Part shown: piece after piece, positions 1-5,062 of the stretch
Position numbering within the stretch: position 1 is the stretch's first letter
Layout: the number at the start of each line of letters is the position of its first letter
Notes under the pieces: generated by a model
Seen by the model: the letters and a program-made list of their open reading frames with translations, nothing else
Database searches by the model: none
Told to the model about the DNA's origin: nothing
Translations under genes and position numbers: made by a program
Origin: Candidatus Saccharicenans sp.
GTDB lineage: Bacteria > Acidobacteriota > Aminicenantia > Aminicenantales > Saccharicenantaceae
Length of the DNA stretch: 5,062 bases
Assembly: GCA_024653405.1 (NCBI GenBank)
Contig: JANLGB010000171.1
Coordinates: forward strand, 1 to 5,062
Reading direction: 5' to 3'

Positions 1-2305
1 CGTTACAGGCTTTCTCGTGCGGTCCGGTTATTCTCAGAATTTTCTCCACGCCCTTCACCCGGAACCCGGCCAGGTCCAGGGCCAGGGTCTGTTTTTCGGC
101 CGTCGGGTTGACCACGGCCACGGTCAGCGTCTTTCCGTCTTCCTTCCAGGCGGCCATGACATCCAGAGGTTCGGGCTGGCCGGAGACCTTAACCGGCACG
201 GTGCCGAATTCCTGGCGATAAAGCTTCAGCACCAGACCGGTGGTGTCGAATACGGCTTCGGTTTTTGAGGTCTTAATGGCTCCGATGACGTTAACGGTCT
301 GGGCATAGTTGGCCATGTAGATGAGGTCGGCCTGGCGGTAATATTCATGCAGCCCGGCAGCAATGCCCAGGGCGTCTTTCAGAAAATACTGGGTGCCCAG
401 TTCACCATAAACGTATGGTCCATACCAGTAATTCCACTCGTCCAGGGCAATCCGGATATCCCGACCCTTCAATTGCGGAATTGTTTTTCGGTACTCACGG
501 TGAGCCTCGGCAATCCTTCTTATGGCCCGGGGGACCTGGTAGACGTGGCTCAGAAGACCCGGGCGCTCCCCCACGTAAAAATGTTCGCTGATGTAATCCA
601 GGTGACCGGCACAGGCTTCCAGCATGCCTCGGCTCCAGTCCCCGATGGCTCCCACGGCAATCAGCCGGATATTCGGGTCCCTGGCCTTCATGGCTTCAGC
701 CATCCGGTTATGCTTCCTGACATAATCCGAAAGCGGCATGTGACCCAGCTGCCAGTCGCCGTACATCTCGTTGCCTATCGACCAGAAGCGGCAGTTGAAG
801 GGCTCGGGATGACCGTTCTGGGCCCGGAGCCGGCCCATCGGGGTATCAGCAGAGCCATTAACGTATTCCACCTCATCAGCGGCCATGGTTTCATTGCCCT
901 GGCCGCTGTTGACGGCTATATAAGGTTCTGCTCCCACCAGCCGGCAGAAAGCCATGAATTCATGAAGGCCGACATCATTATGTTCGATCCCCTGCCAGGC
1001 CGGGTTCTTGCGGGGAGGCCGGCGGTCGGGGTCGCCGAGGCCGTCTCTCCAGTCATAACCGGAGACAAAATTGCCGCCCGGCCAGCGGTAAACGGGGGAG
1101 TTCAGCTCCCGCAGGAGCTTGATCACCTCGGGCCTGAAGCCTTCCAGGTTATCGGCCGGCATCAGGGAAACAGCGGCCACCCGGAAAGCTTCGCTGCCGC
1201 GGCTGACAATTTCCAGGCGCCCCTTATCGGTGTCAGCTCCGGCGGTGAAATTGAAATAGTATTTCTTATAATCCGGGCTAATTTCTTCAATCCTGAAAAC
1301 CTCACCCTTTCCTTCCGCCCAGACCAGCCTGACTTCCAGCGGCATCACACCGGGGTCGCCAGCCAGAACAAGGCGTCCAGTATATTGCCTCCCTTTTTGC
1401 AGGGCGAGCCCTTCTTGATAAATTCCGACCTCCCGGCCGTCACCCTTGAGGCGAATCTCAGGCACCGGGACCCCAGCATAGGTCAGGAGGGGGTTCAGGT
1501 GGACCGAGTGCGGCTCCCCGGTTACCTTCCAGGGAGAATCAGGAGTTCCCACCGCCTGATAGAATTTCCTGTCTTCCAGCATCTCGGCCCAGATTCCCTG
1601 GTAGATGCATCGACCGAGATGCTCTATAAACTGTCCGTAGATGTAAGGAGAGACCGGTGTTAATTTCTGGGCCGGATGTATCGTCGCCTGTGGCCTGAGT
1701 TTCCGGGCCGAAAGTAATTCCAGGCTAAGGTCGTCAAACCAGGCCTGACCGGTTACCTGGCCCCAGCCGCCGAACAGGCAGTTGATCTGCAGGGCATCAT
1801 TCAGCTCCGTTTCTATGACCATTTCCAGTCGAGTCCAGTCATTAGTGCCGCTAAGGGCCCGGGTCTGAAACTTTTCCAGGCCGTGAACGTTAAAAAGAAC
1901 ACCCTTGCCGCCCAGGGATTTGACATCCTGGGTCCTGACCCAGCCGCTGAAGCGGTAGCGAGCAAATGGAAGAACCTTAACCTGGGCCGACCAGGAGGCA
2001 TCCGCTCCCTTTTCCGAGCTGATCTTGAGACTGAAAGAACCGGTTCTGGCAATTTTATCAACCTCAAACGAAGCCTCCCGCTGGTAGGTGGCCGGCTTCC
2101 AGCCAACAGGCTTCCCTTCCTTCACCTCCTCAAAGGAAGGATTGGGCAGCAGTTGCCGTCCCTGGTCAGCGGCCGGAGCCAGCAGGGCCAGGGACATCAG
2201 CCAAATCAACCAGAACACTGGCCAGCCGGGCTGAGGAATCCTGGCCGATCGGTGAGAATGAAGGCAGAATTTCCCATTCTTATTAAGATTAAGGCTGATT
2301 TTCAT
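1..2305 (-). CDS. Secreted GH51 alpha-L-arabinofuranosidase with N-terminal carbohydrate-binding module (3' end outside window)
   Basis: Retaining exo-enzyme that releases terminal alpha-L-arabinofuranose from arabinan, arabinoxylan or arabinogalactan side chains, probably outside the cytoplasm. My reading gives 768 codons from the ATG with no stop; the stop lies beyond the left edge, and perhaps 30-50 residues are missing. Residues 1-46 look like a Sec signal peptide: a long basic n-region of about 27 residues, a hydrophobic core WLIWLMSLALLAPAA, and likely cleavage after A45/A46. No lipobox cysteine follows. Residues about 50-198 form a CBM4/9-like beta-sandwich, from LLPNPSFEE to AWFDDLSLEL. 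The GH51 barrel follows from about 210, with GQFIEHLGR (E228), WPGGNF (W408) and NGSADTPMG. The acid/base is E513 in WSIGNEMYG and the nucleophile is E623 in LDEWNYWYG, 110 residues apart. The C-terminal beta-domain starts near 680. The start is set by the strong Shine-Dalgarno at 2311-2317. It lies 430 bases downstream of the GH127 gene on the same strand. Family assignment is firm; the exact substrate is inferred. Confidence 0.96.
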   Translation of the reverse strand, partial: MKISLNLNKNGKFCLHSHRSARIPQPGWPVFWLIWLMSLALLAPAADQGRQLLPNPSFEEVKEGKPVGWKPATYQREASFEVDKIARTGSFSLKISSEKGADASWSAQVKVLPFARYRFSGWVRTQDVKSLGGKGVLFNVHGLEKFQTRALSGTNDWTRLEMVIETELNDALQINCLFGGWGQVTGQAWFDDLSLELLSARKLRPQATIHPAQKLTPVSPYIYGQFIEHLGRCIYQGIWAEMLEDRKFYQAVGTPDSPWKVTGEPHSVHLNPLLTYAGVPVPEIRLKGDGREVGIYQEGLALQKGRQYTGRLVLAGDPGVMPLEVRLVWAEGKGEVFRIEEISPDYKKYYFNFTAGADTDKGRLEIVSRGSEAFRVAAVSLMPADNLEGFRPEVIKLLRELNSPVYRWPGGNFVSGYDWRDGLGDPDRRPPRKNPAWQGIEHNDVGLHEFMAFCRLVGAEPYIAVNSGQGNETMAADEVEYVNGSADTPMGRLRAQNGHPEPFNCRFWSIGNEMYGDWQLGHMPLSDYVRKHNRMAEAMKARDPNIRLIAVGAIGDWSRGMLEACAGHLDYISEHFYVGERPGLLSHVYQVPRAIRRIAEAHREYRKTIPQLKGRDIRIALDEWNYWYGPYVYGELGTQYFLKDALGIAAGLHEYYRQADLIYMANYAQTVNVIGAIKTSKTEAVFDTTGLVLKLYRQEFGTVPVKVSGQPEPLDVMAAWKEDGKTLTVAVVNPTAEKQTLALDLAGFRVKGVEKILRITGPHEKACN

Positions 2306-2310
2306 CCTCT

Positions 2311-2317
2311 CCTCCTT
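2311..2317 (-). promoter_or_regulatory. Shine-Dalgarno site of the GH51 gene
   Basis: On the minus strand the sequence reads AAGGAGG, then five bases (AGAGG), then ATG at 2305. It is a near-perfect match to the 16S rRNA anti-SD at normal spacing. It decides the start codon, even though this gives the product an unusually long n-region ahead of the signal-peptide core. In-frame GTG, TTG and ATG codons further in (residues 30-37) lie inside the hydrophobic core and have no comparable site. Confidence 0.9.
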
Positions 2318-2347
2318 GAGAAGTCTCCGTCTCCGGCCATTTTATTC

Positions 2348-2358
2348 TTTGGGCCAAA
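2348..2358. promoter_or_regulatory. Palindrome TTTGG-G-CCAAA, candidate operator
   Basis: Perfect 11-base palindrome with a central base, TTTGG-G-CCAAA, 43 bases ahead of the GH51 ATG and overlapping the predicted start point of the candidate promoter. The same TTTGG-S-CCA core recurs at 2470-2478 and 2504-2512 in the spacer. That position and recurrence would suit a repressor or other regulator responding to arabinose or an oligosaccharide. No regulator gene is in the window, and I do not recognise the motif as a known operator. Confidence 0.3.
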
Positions 2359-2390
2359 ATCATATTTTATCTTCAATCCTTAAGTATCAA
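2357..2390 (-). promoter_or_regulatory. Candidate sigma70-like promoter for the GH51 gene
   Basis: On the minus strand TTGATA (2390-2385) matches TTGACA at five of six bases. TAAAAT (2369-2364) matches TATAAT at five of six. The spacer is 15 bases, slightly short. Transcription would begin near 2357, giving a leader of about 52 bases before the ATG at 2305 and keeping the Shine-Dalgarno in the transcript. The expected start point falls on the 2348-2358 palindrome. The stretch is more AT-rich than the neighbouring coding sequence. The host's promoter consensus is unknown, so this is a pattern match only. Confidence 0.35.
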
Positions 2391-2438
2391 ACAGAGCCAG
2401 GGGCACCGGTGGCAGTAAATCACTTATCCTCCGGCTAT

Positions 2439-2558
2439 TAGCCTGAGCCTTTCTTTCAACATTTCTACCTTTGGCCCATCTGTTTTCGCCGGGCTTCAGT
2501 CCCTGGCCCAAAGGTCACTCGTCCTTGGCAGGTCCGACTCCGGTCTTTTTTAGCCTGA
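2439..2558. repeat. 9-base direct repeat TTAGCCTGA, two copies
   Basis: TTAGCCTGA occurs at 2439-2447 and again at 2550-2558, 111 bases apart, both within the spacer and flanking the 2467-2515 inverted repeat. Two exact 9-base copies in 430 bases is only mildly surprising. The arrangement around the inverted repeat is the reason to note it; no target-site duplication or transposon is implied, because no transposase or terminal repeats are visible. Confidence 0.35.
2467..2515. repeat. Imperfect inverted repeat, 11 of 12 bp, 25-base loop
   Basis: ACCTTTGGCCCA at 2467-2478 pairs with TGGCCCAAAGGT at 2504-2515, with one C-C mismatch at the ninth position and a 25-base loop. Each arm carries the TTTGG-S-CCA core that also forms the palindrome at 2348-2358. 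It could fold as a stem-loop in a read-through transcript or be a pair of oppositely oriented protein-binding sites. No T-run follows on either strand, so it is not a standard intrinsic terminator. Confidence 0.45.
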
Positions 2559-2609
2559 AGCCTTATCTTGTGTTTCTAATTCTGCCCGAACTCTCCGGTC
2601 ATCATATTC

Positions 2610-2637
2610 AGTGGCCACTCATCCTGACCGCTCAGGA
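2610..2637. repeat. Adjacent palindrome and short hairpin
   Basis: AGTGGCCACT at 2610-2619 is a perfect 10-base palindrome. Two bases later TCCTGA (2622-2627) and TCAGGA (2632-2637) form a perfect 6-bp stem with a 4-base CCGC loop. Both lie about 100 bases after the GH127 stop. No U-tract follows on either strand, so an intrinsic terminator is unlikely. They may be a protein-binding site, an RNA structure in the GH127 3' region, or chance. Confidence 0.35.
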
Positions 2638-2690
2638 CTTTCTGCCGGCTACCAATGAGCTTCTCGCCCTCCGACTCCGCAGGGCCATCA

Positions 2691-2732
2691 GCCAGACTAA
2701 AATATAAGTCTATTTTTTAGAATTACCCTGGC
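2691..2732 (-). terminator. Compound hairpin directly after the GH127 stop (3'-end or stability element, weak terminator candidate)
   Basis: Read on the minus strand, three bases after the stop codon, GCCAG (2732-2728) pairs with CTGGC (2695-2691). Inside this, after an asymmetric internal loop, CTAAAA (2720-2715) pairs with TTTTAG (2702-2697). One A-A mismatch and three more pairs follow, closing on a short loop near 2710-2707. The inner stem is A/T-rich and no U-run follows the outer stem, so it does not match a classic Rho-independent terminator. Its position suggests a 3'-end structure that could slow decay of the GH127 message or give partial termination before the spacer. Confidence 0.3.
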
Positions 2733-2735
2733 AAC

Positions 2736-5062
2736 TTACTTTAAGCGCCACTCCTGGATGCCGGCTGAAAATTTTTCCTGGCTCTTGATTTCAACTTTGA
2801 GAGCGCTGGTAACCACGGGAGAAAATTTGACCAGGTTGTACTTGTCTTTCTCCAGACCGTAAGGGCTCAGGTTTTTAACCGGCACCCAATCTTGGCCTTG
2901 TTTATAATAGAGCTTCCAAGATTCAGGCACCCGGCATTCGCCCAGGCCGGTATCATCGAACCAGTAAAGGGCCGCTTCCGATACCCGGACCGGGGCCGGG
3001 AACTCATAGCTCACCCATTCTATAGTTCCCTTTTTCGGCCACCAGTGAAGGTAACCGACCGAGTGGTCTATAGAACTGGAGGGTTCATACTGGTCGTTGA
3101 TGAAACTGACTCCGCGGGCACCTTCGGAGGCTGTCACCTTAGCCCTGGAAGCCAGGGAAGGTTCGGGCCTCGGTCTAACCCTTCCTTCCTCCCGGGCCAG
3201 CCAGACAGCCATTTCTCCGCGACCGCGGTGGGCCCAGGCATAATAAGGTATAAGGACAATATCCTGGTCCTGGGCCACGACTTTTTCTTTTTCCATTCGG
3301 TAGGCTTGGCCAGCGGCTTTTACCACAACCAGTCCACCCAGGAGGTCGCTCCGGAATTCGGCAGTTAGGGTGGCGCCGTCGGGCAATAACAAATTGCTGA
3401 CCCGGCCGCCGTTATCGGGCCACTCGGCGCAGTAAACCAGCGGACCTCTTTCTACGGCCACCAGCCCGGCATCATCTTTAACTTTTTCGTGGGCCAGGAC
3501 CGGGCGCGGTTCCAGGGGCAGGCTGAGCTCAACGGTGTCGCCGGCCTTCCATTTCCGGGCTATCGGCAAGAAACCATTTTGTAGCTCCAGGGCCACCTCT
3601 TCTCCGTTAACCTTGACCACCGGCCTGGCTTCTTTCTTATCGGCATAGTAATAGAGGTCGCCGGGGATGGGTTGCCCCAGGGCCCAGCCTGGAATTCGCA
3701 GCATGAGGGTGAAATCATCTTCCCGAGCCGGGTTGACCTTGATTTTGATCTCCCCTTTCCAGGGATAATCTGTTTCCTGTTCCAGCTCCACTTTCAAATC
3801 ATCCATCTCCACCTGGCCTTGGCTCCGGGCGAACAGGTTGACATAAAGGCGGTCGCCGGAAGTGGCATAAACATATTGCCCGAGCTGCGGGATAAACCGA
3901 ACGATGTTTGGTGGACAGCAGGCACAGCCGAACCAGGGGCTTCTTTCATGCTGGCCGAAGGAAGCCAGCGGGTTGGCATAAAAGAATCTATCTCCGGTCA
4001 GGGCAATTCCAGACAGAAACCCGTTGTAAAGAATCCGTTCAAAGACATCCAGATATTTTGCCTCGCCGTGCAGGCGGAACATCCGGTAATTCCAGAAAGC
4101 ATTGGCGATGGAGGCGCAGGTTTCGGCATAAGCTGAGCCGTTGGGAAGGTTGTAGGCCGGCCCGAATCCTTCCCAGGCCCCGGTGGAACCGATACCGCCG
4201 GTCAGATAAATCTTCCTGTAAACCACGTCTTCCCACAGGTTGTCCAGCGCCTGGACCAGGGACTGGTCGCCCGTCAGGGCAGCCACGTCAGCCATGCCGG
4301 AATACATATAGGCAGCCCGGACGGCATGGCCAACGGCCTCTTTCTGGTCTCTTACCGGCAGGTGGTCCTGGGAATAAAAACCATAAAGTTCATGCCCCTC
4401 TTTGTTGCCCCGCTGGTCCAGGAAGAACCTGGCCAGGTCCAGGTATTTTTTCTTGCCGGTCAGGCGGTAAAGCTTGACCAGACCGATTTCAATCTCCTGG
4501 TGTCCCGGAGGCAGCATCACCTTCCCGGGACCAAAGTCCTTCAGGATGAGCTCGGCATTTTTAAGGGCCACATCAAGCAGAGTCTTTTTGCCGGTGGCCA
4601 GGTAATGGGCCACAGCCGCTTCGTACAGGTGTCCGGCATTATACAGCTCGTGGGCATCCTGCTCTTTCTCCCACCGCTTGTCCGTCACCCACTCTTTCAG
4701 GGGTATCTTCCCGCCCTTGTCCTTAATGGTCCGGGCAGTGTACAGATAACCATCCTTTTCCTGGGCAGCGGCCACTTTGGCAATCAGGCCGTCAAGATAC
4801 TTATCGAGTTCCGGGTCGGGGTGGAGCATCATCTGGTAGGAGGCGCCTTCTATCATCTTGTAAATATCGGAATCGTCAAAAGGATATCGGGAACAGAAAT
4901 CGCCCTCGGCCAGCCCGGCCGCTATCTCGAAGTTCTTTATCCGGCCGGTCTCTTCGCTCTGTTGGAAAGAATGGGGTATGGTAACCTTCCCGTTGGTTTC
5001 TATCCTGGAGCTCCAGAAGCCGTCGGAGAAGCGGACGGCGGTTAGGTCGACCGGTTTGATGG
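2736..5062 (-). CDS. GH127 beta-L-arabinofuranosidase with C-terminal discoidin-like domain (5' end outside window)
   Basis: Retaining, zinc-dependent exo-enzyme that cleaves beta-L-arabinofuranosyl units, as HypBA1 of Bifidobacterium longum does on hydroxyproline-linked arabinooligosaccharides. The window holds 774 residues counted from the codon at 5060. It opens with IKPVDLTAVRFSDGFWSSR, the usual start of the mature family domain, so a signal peptide and little else probably lie beyond the right edge. The (alpha/alpha)6 barrel spans about 1-420. E297 in GSTGAWEGFG aligns with HypBA1 acid/base Glu322. E313 and C315 in AYAETCAS match zinc ligands Glu338 and Cys340, with the same 16-residue spacing. 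In GCACCPPN, C381 matches nucleophile Cys417 and C382 matches ligand Cys418. Beta-domains follow to about 625 (GPLVYCAE near 540). Residues about 630-774 form an F5/8 type C-like module (HWWPKKGTIEWVSYEF, ALYWFDDTG, CRVPESWKLYY) that may bind sugar. The stop is TAA at 2738-2736. The internal ATG at 4856 is not the real start. Confidence 0.96.
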   Translation of the reverse strand, partial: IKPVDLTAVRFSDGFWSSRIETNGKVTIPHSFQQSEETGRIKNFEIAAGLAEGDFCSRYPFDDSDIYKMIEGASYQMMLHPDPELDKYLDGLIAKVAAAQEKDGYLYTARTIKDKGGKIPLKEWVTDKRWEKEQDAHELYNAGHLYEAAVAHYLATGKKTLLDVALKNAELILKDFGPGKVMLPPGHQEIEIGLVKLYRLTGKKKYLDLARFFLDQRGNKEGHELYGFYSQDHLPVRDQKEAVGHAVRAAYMYSGMADVAALTGDQSLVQALDNLWEDVVYRKIYLTGGIGSTGAWEGFGPAYNLPNGSAYAETCASIANAFWNYRMFRLHGEAKYLDVFERILYNGFLSGIALTGDRFFYANPLASFGQHERSPWFGCACCPPNIVRFIPQLGQYVYATSGDRLYVNLFARSQGQVEMDDLKVELEQETDYPWKGEIKIKVNPAREDDFTLMLRIPGWALGQPIPGDLYYYADKKEARPVVKVNGEEVALELQNGFLPIARKWKAGDTVELSLPLEPRPVLAHEKVKDDAGLVAVERGPLVYCAEWPDNGGRVSNLLLPDGATLTAEFRSDLLGGLVVVKAAGQAYRMEKEKVVAQDQDIVLIPYYAWAHRGRGEMAVWLAREEGRVRPRPEPSLASRAKVTASEGARGVSFINDQYEPSSSIDHSVGYLHWWPKKGTIEWVSYEFPAPVRVSEAALYWFDDTGLGECRVPESWKLYYKQGQDWVPVKNLSPYGLEKDKYNLVKFSPVVTSALKVEIKSQEKFSAGIQEWRLK

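Larger units (their letters stand above)
2306..2735. other. 430-base spacer between GH127 and GH51, no convincing gene
   Basis: The spacer separates two same-strand genes and is long for a simple operon junction. No frame on either strand combines a good start, a ribosome site and a recognisable product. On the minus strand the longest open stretch near the GH127 end is about 43 codons without a start. The plus-strand frame at 2471-2707 uses TTG and has no Shine-Dalgarno. What can be seen is a compound hairpin just after the GH127 stop (2691-2732), a palindrome and hairpin pair (2610-2637), a 12-bp imperfect inverted repeat (2467-2515), a 9-base direct repeat (2439 and 2550), and an AT-rich promoter-like stretch with a palindrome before GH51 (2348-2390). 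This is consistent with a separate regulated promoter or a structured leader for GH51. Confidence 0.7.

Noticed and set aside
347..1663. Long plus-strand open frame of 438 codons opposite the GH51 gene
   Set aside because: It lies wholly antisense to a firmly identified gene with intact catalytic motifs, has no recognisable domain, and is the kind of long shadow frame expected opposite G/C-rich coding sequence.
2289..2363. Minus-strand 24-codon frame (MILAQRIKWPE...) overlapping the GH51 start, a possible leader peptide
   Set aside because: No ribosome site precedes it, the peptide has no run of regulatory codons, and the candidate promoter would start transcription inside it.
2439..2558. 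Inverted and direct repeats read as a small transposable element (MITE)
   Set aside because: The inverted arms are not at the ends of a unit, the direct repeats do not abut them, and there is no transposase or second copy in the window.
2471..2707. Plus-strand 78-codon frame in the spacer with a hydrophobic stretch (VFFSLKPYLVFLILPEL)
   Set aside because: It starts at TTG with no Shine-Dalgarno upstream, has no internal ATG, and ends inside the hairpin after GH127. A small membrane protein cannot be excluded, but nothing supports it.
2579..2714. Minus-strand open stretch of about 43 codons after the GH127 stop, possible relic gene or GH127 extension
   Set aside because: It has no plausible start codon, lies after a clear TAA at the natural end of the F5/8-like domain, and shows no recognisable protein pattern.
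4854..4856. ATG at 4856 as the GH127 start
   Set aside because: The same frame stays open to the window edge, and its 68 upstream codons encode conserved N-terminal GH127 sequence (FSDGFWSSR, GRIKNFEIAAG), so the true start is outside the window.
4326..5045. Plus-strand open frame of 239 codons opposite the GH127 gene
   Set aside because: It is antisense to conserved GH127 sequence, and its translation resembles no protein family I recognise.

Overview
The window carries two large bacterial carbohydrate-degrading enzyme genes. Both lie on the minus strand and both are cut by a window edge. Neither is interrupted by a stop or frameshift inside the window. The codon use is G/C-leaning at third positions, the one visible start has a strong Shine-Dalgarno sequence, and that product has a Sec-type signal peptide. 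This fits a saccharolytic bacterium that exports its glycosidases. The style resembles uncultured Acidobacteriota/Aminicenantes-like or Bacteroidota-like polysaccharide degraders, but that placement is a low-confidence guess and the sequence contains no marker gene.

Layout, in the direction of transcription (right to left). From 5062 to 2736 runs a GH127 beta-L-arabinofuranosidase, missing only its extreme N-terminus. It keeps the acid/base Glu, the zinc ligands and the cysteine nucleophile, and it has an added C-terminal discoidin-like (F5/8 type C) domain. From 2735 to 2306 is a 430-base spacer with no convincing gene. It holds a compound hairpin just after the GH127 stop, several inverted repeats, three copies of a TTTGG-S-CCA motif and a possible sigma70-like promoter. 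From 2305 to 1 runs a secreted GH51 alpha-L-arabinofuranosidase with an N-terminal carbohydrate-binding module. Both catalytic glutamates are present, and the C-terminal end lies beyond the left edge.

Together the two enzymes can remove L-arabinofuranose in both anomeric configurations: beta-linked units (as in hydroxyproline-linked arabinooligosaccharides and some pectic side chains) and alpha-linked units (arabinan, arabinoxylan, arabinogalactan). The pair therefore looks like part of a plant cell-wall arabinose-scavenging locus. The long spacer and its motifs suggest that GH51 may have its own regulated promoter rather than depending only on read-through from GH127. I see no mobile element, CRISPR array, RNA gene or clearly new system here; the spacer motifs are the least explained part.
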